Below, piece after piece: positions 26,212 through 39,495 of a stretch of 64,000 nt of DNA (within the stretch, counting starts at the first letter, position 1; the number at the start of each line of letters is the position of its first letter). A model generated the notes under the pieces. That model was not told the origin of the DNA, did no database searches, and was given only the letters and a program-made list of their open reading frames with translations. The DNA is from Paraspadella gotoi. Lineage: Eukaryota > Chaetognatha. The translations under genes and the position numbers were made by a program. The stretch lies in NCBI GenBank assembly GCA_051294375.1, contig CM119265.1:5627696-5691695 (forward strand), given 5' to 3'.

Positions 26212-26455
26212 ACGAGAGAGAGAGGGAGAGAGAGAGAGGAGAGAAGAAAGAGACAAATCGAGAGCACGTTCCTTTGGATCGGGAGATAAACCTTTTGATA
26301 AAGTGAGAACGAAAGAAGAGAAAAATATTTAGTCGATGAGTTTCATTTTTTGAAACTGGGGCCGAGAATCCTCATTTTTTTGCAAAACGTTTACTAAAAT
26401 TAGCAGGAAACTATTTAAAAAAAAGAATTAGAAAAACCTTGTCTCAGTTTCGTTG
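23440..26455 (+). repeat. segment X, copy 1: 3' end of SLC22 gene A and its flank
   Basis: Matches 48870-51990 in the same orientation and 52154-54660 in inverted orientation. It begins inside the material that fills intron 6 of gene A, continues through exons 7-9, and then through the downstream flank with (AG)n/(CT)n tracts at 24818-24898, 25484-25525 and 26177-26245. It ends at a GTTTACTAA junction near 26395-26455, where it passes into segment Y. Confidence 0.85.
23839..24249 (+). pseudogene. SLC22 gene A, copy of exons 7-9 only
   Basis: Copies of the last three exons of gene A lie at 23839-23912, 24010-24109 and 24180-24249, each still bounded by AG and GT (CATG/GTGAG and CCTCAG/GTAACG are intact). 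Exon 8 is 100 bases against 105 in the intact gene and exon 9 has lost bases, so the frame is broken in each. Recognisable pieces include the PETRGE-encoding bases and LLAMRKTT. No exons 1-6 lie upstream, because the segment starts within intron 6. It is either a partial duplicate or a second, inaccurate assembly of the same locus. Confidence 0.8.
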
Positions 26456-28639
26456 TTCATATGTATTTGGAAGAAATTGATTATAACAAGCTGAATATTA
26501 TTATATTTTTTTTTTTTTTCAATTTAAATGATTAGAAACGAAATTCGGTGTAAATATTTTGCCCAAGAATTTTGTCACGTTCATATAAAGTGATGAAACG
26601 AAATATTTTTTCAAATTAAAAATGCGAAAGCGAAAAACAAAATTTAGTCATTTCATTTAAAAACTCATTGGCCGTATGAATGAAAAAAAATATAGCCATG
26701 TATAGAGAATAAATATAAGGTCAATTTTTGATTAAGGCCATGTTCTGCTGATCTGGTCTTCAGGAAATATTTGTCGGCTCTTAAATTCTTGGGATGGGAA
26801 AAAGGTGTTGCTGCGAGCTGACATCGGGGTAACAAATATCGACGTGCCATGCGAAATGGATTAAATAACCTTACAATATTACGCGTACGCAAGTATTTTT
26901 ACAATGTGCGGATTTTCGAATAAGAAAGGAATTTAATATTTCAAGAAAGCGATCATTGACACGAGTAGTGACTTGCGAGATTTTGCGAATAGAGTAGATG
27001 GGAGAAAGGCGGGAAATTTGAGTCTTCGTCCTAGAATCTTTCGAACGTCAGGCGTGCGCGAGCGTCTGACTGCGGCCGGTAGGGTCCATGGATATTGCTA
27101 CAGTTGCTAGGTCTCCACGTTTCGATGGAAGAGAAATCGAATGGAAGGTCGAAAAAGGTTAAAGAGAAAAAAAAACTGGATAAATAAGGGAGGAGCGGAC
27201 GGCGAGGGTGGGTGGGAGAATACGGAGCGAAAATCGAGGTCCGCCGCGTGGAGCGGAGTAAGGAGTGCGAATGTTTTGTCCCTCACCTATTAATTTGCGT
27301 CCTCTCTTCTCGCATAACTTTGGCCTCGATTTTAGACGAAACGGGGGGAGGTGGCCTGTGGCGAGAAGCGTTAGAAGAGTCGGGCCGGGGGGGGGGGGGT
27401 GGCATCGATCGGAAATAATTGAAAAGGTGAAGAACTAAGACCAAATGACACGGCAAGAACAAGAAATGACATGGAAATAGTCCGATTTTGATGTTTAGGC
27501 GGTTGAGGAGTATGAAAGCATTCAAATAGATGTTTTCCATGTTAATATTTGTAGTTGTTAATTTTGAAATACACATATGGCAATATAATAGTATTTTATA
27601 TAAATGGTTTTAAATGAGATTATAAAAAATGTTATCGATTTAAAAATAAACCTGAACGTAGGTATTCATAGCGTTTTCATCTACGTACGTTATGCTTTTT
27701 AAATTTAAAAAAAAAAAACGTAATATTATAAAATAATAAGTAAAAAGTACAAAATTACTTGTTTTAAAAAAAATGTTGAAAATTAAAAAAATAGTTCATA
27801 ACTTTATTAATTGTAATAAACATTTTGTTAAATTTAGTTGTTTCTTTTCTTTTGTAGTTGAAGGTCAAACAAAAAAAGGCGCTTCTGTTTTGTTGTTGAT
27901 GTGTTGTTTATTTTTTATCCTGAGGCTGATCGAGAAAAAGGATGAGTAATCGAGCGAAAGATCCTTAAATGAAAATGATTCCGTTAATTGGGTTCCATTT
28001 AATGGCGAAAGCCGATGTCGTTTAGAAATATGGCGGGAGAAGTGCGAGGGCTTTTCTGTAACTTAAATATAAGTGGGAAAAGAGGCGAGAGAGAGATGAG
28101 AGAGGAGAGAGAGAAGAGAGAGAGAGAGAGTAGGAGAGAGAGGAAAGATCGAAAGCGAAATGATAGCTCGTTTATTCGATCGTTAATAAGTTGGGAAACA
28201 TTAAATAAATCATCGGCAAAACAAATGAGGGGCGATTCTTTCCGGTCGAATTAATTCGAATGAAGACAAAATTCGAGAAAATAATAAAAATGGAACGAGA
28301 AAGAGAGGAACTCATAGATTTTTTTTTTAGAATGTTAATGGAAGATGAGGAAGCAGAGAGAGAGAGAGGGAGAGAAGAAAGAGAGAGAAAAGATGAGGCG
28401 GAAAAGAATCTTGGGATGTAAATTAAGACGAAAGACAGAGTGCTAAGGCAAAGCGGACGAGAGAGAGAGAGAGAGAGAGGAGAGGAGAGAGAGGAACGAG
28501 AGAGAGAGAGATGAGAGAAGAGAGAGAGAGAGAGAGAGAGAGTGATAACCCATCGCCATCTCCGGATGTAATGAAGATGAAGCGTCGCGGTGTCATCAAA
28601 AGAAGAGGACGACGCCGAGACCCGAGAGAGATATGGGCT

Positions 28640-28735
28640 GTCTTGGCGGCGGCGGCGGCGGCGGGCGGCGGTCGGCGGCGCGGCCGGCGCGGGCGGGTGC
28701 GGCGGTGCAGCGACGTCAGCGGCAGCGGCGGAACA
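28640..28735. repeat. (GCG)n-rich patch
   Basis: Interrupted GCG/CGG trinucleotides in a strongly GC-rich island. The reverse-complement copy at about 39265-39350 has a different number of repeat units, including a longer clean CCG run at 39314-39344. Confidence 0.85.
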
Positions 28736-30467
28736 AAAAGGAGTAACTTAATCCATAATCATCGTCTTAAATCTGTCGCTTCTACTCACGCTTGGGTCAC
28801 TTACTCTATTTTTAATTTTCTATATTGTTCATCGTTCGTTGAAGTGGAGATATTACGTATATTTATAATTCCTATTTAAAATATTCTCCATTGTTTTATT
28901 CTAGTTAGTAAAATTTATTTCTCTAGGGTTTTCATAAAATGAATAAAATCTCATGCTATTGGCCAACAGTTATGTTAATAAACAAATGCATATTTCAAAA
29001 AAAATTTTCTACTTATTAGCCACTCTTATGTCTTTAAGTAAAAGGTAAAGCTTTTCTTTGTATTTAGCGAAACAGTCATAAATAATGCAAATCCACCGAC
29101 GAGCGACCGACCGACCGACGAACGCCTGACGACAGATCTTAGCTCACGCAAAAAAAAAAAAAAAAAAGAAAAAAAGGAATCTCATGATTCGAATCAAAAA
29201 AAAAAAATAATCGAGCTAGACGATGAGAGATTTTCCCGCGTACGCCGTTGACGCGATGACGAATTGAGCCGAGATGGCGGCCGGGACGCACACGACGACG
29301 AAGAACGAAGAACGAGCGACGATGTCGACAATGACTAAAAAGACGATATCAAAGAGATGACGGCGGGGACGATGGCGGACAATACGCACCGAACGATTTA
29401 GGCACCGACAATGAAGTCGGACTTGGACGATAACACTGAGTTTTATGATCACGAATCAGAGATGGAAGGACGACAATGGCGGCGAAGGAGGCAACACGAC
29501 GGACGACCTAATTCCATTATTTACATCATGCTTTTTTTAATAAACCTATATAAAATTCTATAATAAAAATAATTAAAGGGAGAGAATTCGAAGACGATAG
29601 TACAATCTATACATCCGCGACCCGTTGGACGTCGTCTCGCGAATGACGCATCTAACGACGCCGGTTTAGAACGACGACGACGACGTCCGCACGTAAACTC
29701 GAGACTCGAAAAAAAAAAGAAACGAGAAACGAATGACAAATAGACTCGAGCAACGAGATGACAAACGAGTATGGAATACGAAAATTGACACCACAAAACG
29801 AAAACCAAATTCTTTTTGGTCGAAAAAAAAAATTGAGCTCTTGTTGAGGGAAGAGAAGGGAATAGGAATGAGTGAGCGAGAGAAGTAAAGGGTGGTGGTT
29901 GAGGGGGGGTGAGAGAGAAAATAGGATCCATGGCCTCGAGACAGAGCGCGCCCTTGAGGAATTAAAAACCCGAGAATTATAGAAAGGAAGAGACGTTGCG
30001 GCGTGTGTACAAAGTTGCAAACGCATCTGCGTCTTCTGTGCGCACTAGCATGGTTAAACATATTGTTTATATTGTTCGATTCAAGAGTATTTTTTTTTTT
30101 GTAATTAAATTTAAATATTCATTCCTAGTAAGAGAGCTCATCTCTCATATTTTAATGATTTACAAATCATCATGAATTAATCGAATTGGTCGGCCAGTAG
30201 AACTTTCCTTTCCTCTCGTTGGCTTCTTTGACTTGACCTCAACTTTTTTTCTTTCTTTGAATCTCTTGGTTCTCGTCTCTGTTCTTTATTGTTTCTTTTC
30301 TGCCTCTTCTCCCCTCTCCTCTCTCCCGTCCGTTTGTTCCACCTTTTCACCCACTCGAGCCAATAGACGTATGAAACCAGTCTCTTCACAAAAGGAGAAG
30401 AAGGACAAAAATTCCTGCCTATTTTCCCACATCCAATCCACATTGCTTGGAAATGAGTCTGGCGCGC

Positions 30468-30470
<3 letters not shown>

Positions 30471-30514
<44 letters not shown>
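30471..30514. repeat. (AG)n microsatellite
   Basis: Clean AG dinucleotide run. In the opposite palindrome arm the site falls in the N gap 37345-37515, which resumes in (CT)n. Confidence 0.9.
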
Positions 30515-30516
<2 letters not shown>

Positions 30517-31117
30517 AGAGGTCGGCGGGCGCCAATGCTTCAAAGTTCAAAAGATCTCGACAACTCGTAGGGGGGCGGGGGAGGGGGCAAGAGATCTTTT
30601 CTCCCCTCTCTCTCTCTATTTTTCTTCTCTTTCTCTCTCTCTTTCTCTCTCTCTCCCGTTTCTCAGCCTCCATTTCATCCATTTTTTTTTTTTTTGTTTT
30701 TGATTAACGAGTTCAGAGATTCGGCTGAGATGTTTTCCTCAGCAGCGGCTGAAGCAAAATTTTCCTCTGCATTAGAGACTAAAGGAAGTCCGAATCCGTT
30801 GCAAGCCAGCTAAAGGCAACTGTCCGCTTCATTTTTCTGAGGACCATAATGCTTTTTGCAGCTGCTGAACTAAATAGGAAAGCATCAAAATTCCTTTGCC
30901 AGCGACTGAAGCTAACTGACCACTGGGTTTGACAAAGACAGACCAAATACTACTGCAGTATGTTTACAAGAGCTGACTTACAACGCTGATAGGGCATGCC
31001 TTTATAAATTTTTATACGTTAGAGGTTTCAGAGCAAAAAAAAATCTTGTCATTTTTCCAAAGCAGTCTCGATTCTTTGACAGTTCCATAAAAATATATAA
31101 AATAATTTAAAAAAATA

Positions 31118-31848
31118 ATGCTCATAAATTATTATTATTATTTTATTATATATATATTTTTTACATTATTATTATATTATTATTGATTATTAGTATTATT
31201 ATTATTATTATGTATAAATTTATAATTTTTATAATTAAATTATTTTATTATTATATATTCTTTATTTATATTTATTATTATAATTTTATTTTATTTTTAA
31301 ATTTAATATATAGTATTAATATTAGATTTCACATTTTTAGCTTGAACGATTAGCATTCTCATTTAGTTTTTATTGTATCATAAACGTACGCCATTAGTAT
31401 ATTATATTGAGTTATTATTAATTATAGTTGAAGTTATATTATGATATATCATATATATTATGCATATCATGTATGATATGATTATAATATATGTTTGATT
31501 ATATTTGAGCATTATTAGCTGTAATATAATAAATATAACATTTTATTATTAATATCTATTATGTATTTTATTATTTTTATATATATTATTACCTTATTTT
31601 ATATTATGTATTTTTCAGTATAATATTATTATTATGTCAGGATCTCTTCAAAATAATTTGCCTTATCTTTATAATATTATTGATATTATTATTTAAATTG
31701 ATCAATGAGGATCATTATTTTATATATTATTAATTAATTATTAAATTGAATGAGTAATATATAAATAATTAAGTTAGATACATTATATTATTATTAAAGA
31801 GATTATGTTATTAAATTCATTTCTAATTATTATTATTATTATTTATTA

Positions 31849-31882
<34 letters not shown>

Positions 31883-31971
31883 TATTATTATTATTTTATT
31901 TATTATGTTATTTTTATTATTATTATAATTAATTATTATTATTATTATTATTATATTATTATTATATTCTG
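31118..31971. repeat. (ATT)n / AT-only block
   Basis: About 850 bases made almost entirely of A and T, dominated by ATT/TTA triplets with the cleanest runs at 31820-31960. The corresponding place in the opposite arm is the 654-base N gap at 36148-36801, flanked on both sides by AAT repeats. A hard-to-sequence microsatellite therefore explains that gap. Confidence 0.92.
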
Positions 31972-33108
31972 AAATAATGCGTCCTGGCGATCAAAATCGT
32001 CGTCTCGTCCCTTGTTTCGTCATGGTGATAATGATCGTGTCGTCATCGTCGTCGCTTTTTTTCGTCGTCGCCGTCGTCTTCGCCTTCTGATGATGTCGTT
32101 ATGCTAAGGCTGCTGCAATGCCGTTTGCTGTTGGTTAACGATTGCGAAACAAACATCGTTTGGGCCGCGAAAAGGCGACCGTGGGATCGGCCCAGCCACC
32201 GGCCGACGATCCGGGCCGACGTCCCGGCCGACCTTCCCCAGGTCCGACAACCCAAGGCCGCCATTTCGGGTCGGAAAAAAAAAACCGAGCGACCCGCAGC
32301 GAAAAAAAACCTAACGAAAATCAGAACCGATACCCTGAGATTTTTTTCCTTTTTCTTTTTTTTTCACCTTTTTGGGTGTTACTATGTTTTTTGAATTTTT
32401 TTAAAACTAAATTGTATTATTCTTCATTTTTTTTTTTCTTGAGCTTTCTACAACATTTCATTAAACCTTTTACTTTTAACCCGTGTCCTTTAAATAAAAA
32501 AAAGTCATTCCTAATTGCTGTTCCAACCAAAAATTTTTCTAACGTAATCACTCAAATTTAAATCTTGTAAATCTTCGCCCACGGCGTATACTATAATAAT
32601 GATACTAAAATATTCTAATACTATATCCTTCTCATCTTTCCTCCTCTCTCCATCCTTTCTTTCCTCACTTTTTTCATACCTTCTCTCCCTCTCTCGCCCA
32701 ACGCTTCCTCGCAATCAAGTTTTCCGCCCTTAACTCCCACGTTTTTCATTCCTTATTTTTTTTTCACGTCTTTTAATCTTTATGAGGATCGTAACTCGAA
32801 GATAATTTTTTTTCTTTTTTTCCCCTTTTTCTTTTCCGTTTTAACCCGTTCTTCCTCTATATCTCAGCTTAATTCATGAAGGCGATTATTTCCTCGGGTT
32901 TTTTTTTTCGTCGCTAAAATTGAATTCCTAATCCGCATCCGGGATAAAACGTTTCTTTATTTACTACGTGGCATCCGGGATCAGTTTCGGGTGGATATAA
33001 TTTTTTTGTAACGGAGACAAGTGACGAAAAACGAAGTTCGATTCTTTCCCAGCATCGGGCGATTTATCACGTCCGTTTCTTACTCGTGCCTTTTTGTAGT
33101 ATGATTAC

Positions 33109-34484
33109 TAAGGCGGGTCAAAATTAAACACTTTTTTATAACTTTTAATTCCTCAAAAAATTCCTTTTTCCTTCTATTACAAATCGATTTTTCAATGTAA
33201 CTTTTGAATTAGTTCATTGGTTGTTGCACTGAAGCTTTTTAAATATTTATTAATATATAACAAATGACAAAAATTTTTAAAAAAAATTAGTTTTTAAGAC
33301 GGGATTCCTATAGAGCTGAAAAGTTAAATGAAAGTTAGTACTACAATTTTAAAAATTTTGACAAGAAATTGGTTAAAACAGAAAAAACGTTTAAGAAAAA
33401 GGGTCATTCAATTCAACTTCAAAATAGCCAAAATGGAGTGCAAATTCAGAAAGCGAGCTCCTGGCGATCCGAAATGTATCACTTTAAACATTTGATGCAT
33501 TCTACCCCATTTTAAATCGGTTTTTAATTATAATATAAAATAAAAAAACCTATCTGAAAGTTGCAGGTCAAACGAAAAGCCATACCATCTGATATTTTTA
33601 TGAATTTTCATTACTGAATTAGAAAATGTAAAAGAGACATTTAAATTTCAACTTGTATCCTTCGGAAAATGAAACGTTTTAACTTTAACCTGAATTCTTT
33701 CTACTGGAACGCAGTTATCAAAATGTCTCTCTATACATTTTTACAAATGTTTTAAGATTGCTAATCAAATTTTTAATTCAATATTATTGCAGTCGTTTAG
33801 GCTGCAACTCTTCAAATTCAGTGTAGATTCATTGTAGCTCGAATTTCTTTACCATCTATTTAACTGAGATTTTGTTCATGACTGGAAAACAGAGTACGAG
33901 ATTATTGTTTAATTCTCCCTTCTAAACTAACCCATACCGTGTTTTACTTCTACTAGAACTTTTTAACAAACGATTGAAAACAAATCTTTAAAAAATGTGC
34001 TTACCCATTAACTTAACAATTTTTGTTATTTACCCATTAAAAAAAATGATTAAAAACAGAATGTTTACATATAATAAAAACTTATTTTTTTGTGATACTG
34101 ATGATTTAATGTATTTCTCGATATTTAGCTCAATACATCAATGATTACATATTGTTATGCTGAATGACCTTTTTCTTAAAAAATCATCAATCATCATCAT
34201 CAATTGGCTGATTTTATAGTTTTTTTAAAATTTTTATCAATAAAACAAAAAATTTAAAATTTTGTATTAATAACCTCATCTACTTTTAAGCTCTATCAGA
34301 ATCCATTAAAAAAATTGAAAATTCAAAAAAAATTTTTAACTTTATATAGTAAATAAAAATCTTTAAATGCTTCCGTGCGCTATTAATAAGATAATTTTAA
34401 ATTATTTTTATTTTCATATTCTCTAACAGTCACTTTATCATATTTATTTGAGAGAACTTTAGTTTTCACCTGTTCCGGCCTATA
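33109..34484. mobile_element. candidate non-autonomous hAT-like insertion
   Basis: This 1376-base AT-rich segment is present in the left palindrome arm and absent from the right arm, where 34966-34985 reads straight across the empty site. It is flanked by the 8-bp direct repeat ATGATTAC (33101-33108 and 34485-34492). The repeat fits the hAT target consensus nTnnnnAn. The 5' end TAAGGCGGGT and the reverse complement of the 3' end, TATAGGCCGG, form a weak terminal inverted repeat. There is no transposase frame. The boundaries are well supported by the empty site; the superfamily is inferred. Confidence 0.55.
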
Positions 34485-34790
34485 ATGATTACACTACAGC
34501 CCTGGAAAAAATTTCGTAATGCTTTTTTTTTTTCCGCGCGCGCAAAAGAGCTTCGTAATGCTGTTCTTCAGCAGGCTAATGGTCTTACAATGCTGACTCG
34601 ACTCAACGCATCGTTTTCCATCTTCGACGCATCGAATAATAAATGATTCGTAGCAAGTAGACACCGTCGTATCACCCTTAGCAAACCCACCCCCCTCCCC
34701 CGGTCGCTGTCCTCTTCCTCTTTTCAGAAAACTCCTCCGCCAGGTTCTCGCCATCGTCACCTTGTCCTACCTTTACCATAATCCCTCAAA

Positions 34791-36110
34791 GTCGACTTTG
34801 CTACGAATCAATTTATTATTCGATGCGTCGAAGGAATGGAAAACGATGCGTTGAGTCGAGTCAGCATTGTAAGACCATTAGCCTGCTCGAAGAACAGCAT
34901 TACGAAGCTCTTTTGCGCGCGCGGAAAAAAAAAAAGCATTACGAAATTTTTTCCAGGGCTGTAGTGTAATCATACTACAAAAGGCACGAGTAAGAAACGG
35001 ACGTGATAAATCGCCCGACGCTGGGAAAGAATCGAATTTCGTTTTTCGTCACTTGTCTCCCGTTACAAAAAATTATATCCACCCGAAACTGATCCCGGAT
35101 GCACGTAGTAAATAAAAGAAACGTTTTATCCCGGATGCGGATTAGGAATTCAATTTTTAGCGACGAAAAAAAAAACCCCGAGGAAATAATCGCCTTCATG
35201 AATTAAGCTGAGATATAGAGGAAGAACGGGTTAAAACGGAAAAAGAAAAAGGGGAAAAAAAAGAAAAAAATTATCTTCGAGTTACGATCCTCATAAAGAT
35301 TAAAGACGTAAAAAAAAAATAAGGGAATGAAAAACGTGGGAGTTAAGGGCGGGAAACTTGATTGGCGAGGAAGCGTTGGGCGAGAGAGGGGAGAGAAGGT
35401 AATGAGAAAAGTGAGGAAAGAAAGGATGGAGAGAGGAGGAAAGATGAGAAGGGATATAGTATTAGAATATTTTAGTATCATTATTATAGTATACGCCGTG
35501 GGCGAAGATTTATCAAGATTTAAATTTGAGTGATTACGTTAGAAAAAATTTTTGGTTGGAACAGCAATTAGGAATGACTTTTTTTTATTTAAAGGACACG
35601 GGTTAAAAGTAAAGGTTTAAATGAAAATGTTTAGAAAGCTCAAGAAAAAAAAATTCAGAAGTAATACAATTTAGTTTTAAAAAAAATTCAAAAAACATAG
35701 TAACACCCAAAAAAGGTAGAAAAAAAAAGAAAGGGAAAAAAAAATCTCAGGGTATCGGTTCTGATTTCGTGAAGGTTTTTTTTCGCTGCGGGTCGCTCGG
35801 TTTTTTTCCGACCCGAAAATGGCGGCCGGGTTGTCGGCCGGGGCGTCGGCCGGGACGTCGGCCGGATCGTCGGCCGGTGGCTGGGCCGATCCCACGGTCG
35901 CCTTTCTCGGCCCAAACGATGTTTGTTTCGCAATCGTTAACCAACAGCAACGGCATTGCAGCAGCCTTAGCATAACGACATCTCAGGAAGGCGAAGACGA
36001 CGGCGACGACGAAAAAAGCGACGACGATGACGACGACGATCATTATCACCCATGACGAGAACAAGGACGACGATGACGACGATTTTGATCGCCAGGACGG
36101 CATATTTCAG

Positions 36111-36147
<37 letters not shown>

Positions 36148-36801
36148 NNNNNNNNNNNNNNNNNNNNNNNNNNNNNNNNNNNNNNNNNNNNNNNNNNNNN
36201 NNNNNNNNNNNNNNNNNNNNNNNNNNNNNNNNNNNNNNNNNNNNNNNNNNNNNNNNNNNNNNNNNNNNNNNNNNNNNNNNNNNNNNNNNNNNNNNNNNNN
36301 NNNNNNNNNNNNNNNNNNNNNNNNNNNNNNNNNNNNNNNNNNNNNNNNNNNNNNNNNNNNNNNNNNNNNNNNNNNNNNNNNNNNNNNNNNNNNNNNNNNN
36401 NNNNNNNNNNNNNNNNNNNNNNNNNNNNNNNNNNNNNNNNNNNNNNNNNNNNNNNNNNNNNNNNNNNNNNNNNNNNNNNNNNNNNNNNNNNNNNNNNNNN
36501 NNNNNNNNNNNNNNNNNNNNNNNNNNNNNNNNNNNNNNNNNNNNNNNNNNNNNNNNNNNNNNNNNNNNNNNNNNNNNNNNNNNNNNNNNNNNNNNNNNNN
36601 NNNNNNNNNNNNNNNNNNNNNNNNNNNNNNNNNNNNNNNNNNNNNNNNNNNNNNNNNNNNNNNNNNNNNNNNNNNNNNNNNNNNNNNNNNNNNNNNNNNN
36701 NNNNNNNNNNNNNNNNNNNNNNNNNNNNNNNNNNNNNNNNNNNNNNNNNNNNNNNNNNNNNNNNNNNNNNNNNNNNNNNNNNNNNNNNNNNNNNNNNNNN
36801 N

Positions 36802-36836
<35 letters not shown>

Positions 36837-39312
36837 TTATGAGCATTATTTTTTTAAATTATTTTTATATTTTTTGGAAACTGTCAAAGAATCGAGACTG
36901 CTTTGGAAAAATGACAAGATTTTTTTTTGCTCTGAAACCTCTAACGTATAAAAAATTTATAAAAGGCATGCCCTCTCAGCGTTGTTAAGTCAGCTCTTGT
37001 AAACATACTGCAGTAGTATTTGGTCTGTCTTTGTCAAACCCAGTGGTCAGTTAGCTTCAGTCGCTGCAAAGGAATTTGATGTTTCATTTTAGTTCAGCAG
37101 CTGCAAAAGCATTTGGTCCTCAGAAAAATGAAGCGGACAGTTGCCTTTAGCTGCTGCAACGGAATTCGGACTTCCTTAGTCTCTAATGCAGAGGAAAATT
37201 TTGCTTCAGCTGCTGCTGAGGAAAACAATCTCAGCGAATCTCTGAACTCGTTAATCAAAGGATGAAATGGAGGCGAGGAAAGGGAGAGAGAGAGAAAGAG
37301 AGAGAGAAAGAGAAGAAAAATAGAGAGAGAGAGGGGAGAAAGAGNNNNNNNNNNNNNNNNNNNNNNNNNNNNNNNNNNNNNNNNNNNNNNNNNNNNNNNN
37401 NNNNNNNNNNNNNNNNNNNNNNNNNNNNNNNNNNNNNNNNNNNNNNNNNNNNNNNNNNNNNNNNNNNNNNNNNNNNNNNNNNNNNNNNNNNNNNNNNNNN
37501 NNNNNNNNNNNNNNNTCTCTCTCTCTCTCTGCGCGCCAGACTCATTTCCAAGCAAATGTGGATTGGATGTGGAAAATAGGCAGGAATTTTGTTGTCCTTT
37601 CTTCTCCTTCAGTGAAGAGACTGGGTTTCAATACGTCTATTGGCTCGAGTGGGTGAAAGGTGGACAAGGAGACGGGAGAGGGGAGAGGGGAGAAGAGGCA
37701 GAAAAGAAAAATAGAGACAGAGACAAACAAGAGATTCAAAGAAAGAAAAAAAGTTGAGTCAAGTCAAAGAAGCCAACGAGAGGAAAGGAAAGTTCTACTT
37801 GGCCGACCAATTCGATTAATTCATGATGATTTGTAAATCATAAATATGAGAGATGAGCTCTCTTACTAAGTTACTAGGAATGAATATTTAAATTTAATTA
37901 CAAAAAAAAAAATACTCTTGAATCGAACATATATAAACAATATGTTTAACAATGCTAGTGCGCACGAGAGACGCAGATGCGTTTGCAACTTTGCACACGC
38001 GCCAACGTCTCTTCCTTTCACTAATTCTCGGGTTTTAATTCCTCAAGGGCGCGCTACTGTCTCGAGGCCATGGATCCCCTATTTCTCTCGTCAACCCCCC
38101 ACCCCCCTCAACCACCACCCTTTACTTCTCTCGCTCACTCATTCCATTCCCTTCTCTTCCCATCCTCAAAGACTTCATTTTTTTTTTCGACCAAAAAGAA
38201 TTTGGTTTTTTCGTTTTGTGTGTCAATTTTCGTTCCATCTCGTTTGTTCATCTCGGTGGTTTGAGTCCATTTGTCATTTCGGTTTCTCGTTTTTTTTTTT
38301 TCGAGTTCGAGTTACGTGCGCGGACGTCGTCGTCGTCGTTCTAACCGGCGTCGTAGATTGGCGTCATTCCGCGAGACGACGTCAACGGGGTCGCGGATGT
38401 ATGATTGTATATCGTCTTTCGAATTCTCTCCCTTTTAATATTTTTTTTATAGAATTTTATATAGGTTATTTAAAAAAGCATGATGGTACAATAATGGAAT
38501 TATTCGTCGTGGTCCTTCGCCGCCATTGTCGTCCTCTCGATCTCTGCATTCGTGATCATTAAACTCAGTGTTATCGTCCTAAGTCCGACGTCATTGTCGG
38601 TGCCGAAATCGTCGTGCGTATTTGTCGCCATCGCCCCGCCGTCATCGTCTTTGTTATCGTCTTTTTAGTCATTGTCGACATCGTCGTCTTCGTCGTCGTC
38701 GTCTTCTTCGTCGTCGTCGTGGTCCCGGCGCCATCTCGGCTCAATTCGTCATCGTCAAACGGCGTCGCGGGAAAAATCTCTCATCGTCTACGTCGATTAT
38801 TTTTTTTTTGTTTCGAATCATGAGATTCTTTTTCTTTTTTTTCTTTTTTTTTTTGCGTGAGCTAAGATCTGTCGGTCAGGCGTTCGGTCGGTCGGTCGGT
38901 CGGTCGGTATTTGCATTATTTATGGACTGTTCGCTAAATACAAAGGAAAGCTTTACTTTTACTTAAAGACATAAAGTTGGCTAATAATAGAAAATATTTT
39001 TTTTGAAATATGCAATTTGTTTATTAAATAACTGTTGGCCAATAGCATGAGATTTATATCATTTTATGAAAACCCTAGAGAAATTAAATTTTACTAACTA
39101 GAATAAACAATGGAGAATATTTTAAATAGGAATTATAAATATACGTAAATATCTCCACTTCCAAGAACATGAACAATATAGAAAATTAAAAAATAAGAGT
39201 AAGTGACGGAAAGCGTGAGTAGAAGGCGACAGATTTTAAAGACGATGATTATGGATTAAGTCTCCTTTTTGTTTCCGCCGCTGCCGCTGACGTCGCTGGC
39301 ACCGCCGCACCG

Positions 39313-39346
<34 letters not shown>

Positions 39347-39454
39347 AGACAGCCCCATAATCTCTCTCGGGTCTCGCGGCGTCGTCCTCTTTCTTTTGAT
39401 GGACAACCGCGACGCTTCATCTTCATTTACATCCGGGAGATGGCGATGGGTTCA

Positions 39455-39495
<41 letters not shown>

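Larger units (their letters stand above)
26456..34658 (+). repeat. segment Y, left arm of the 34.7-kb palindrome
   Basis: Reads as the reverse complement of most of 34791-42109. The arms meet around a spacer of about 130 bases (34659-34790). Anchors are 34493-34658 against 34791-34966, 33061-33108 against 34967-35015, 29521-30060 against 37930-38500, 28560-28760 against 39240-39440, and 26750-27000 against 41630-41860. Within it are (AG)n tracts, a GCG-rich patch, an ATT block and an inserted element listed separately. No confident gene is present. Confidence 0.88.

Noticed and set aside
34659-34790. Apex spacer of the palindrome as a short exon (GENLAEEF on the minus strand)
   Set aside because: The frame is open for only about 30 codons and has no clear splice borders or known motif.
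36046-36951. Poly-Asn/poly-Ile frames of about 270-300 codons
   Set aside because: They consist of AAT/ATT repeats and an N gap; nothing coding remains without them.
38614-38823. Val/Ile-rich membrane-like small frame
   Set aside because: Encoded by (GTC)n trinucleotides; the reverse complement at 29216-29452 is in the other arm with a different frame.
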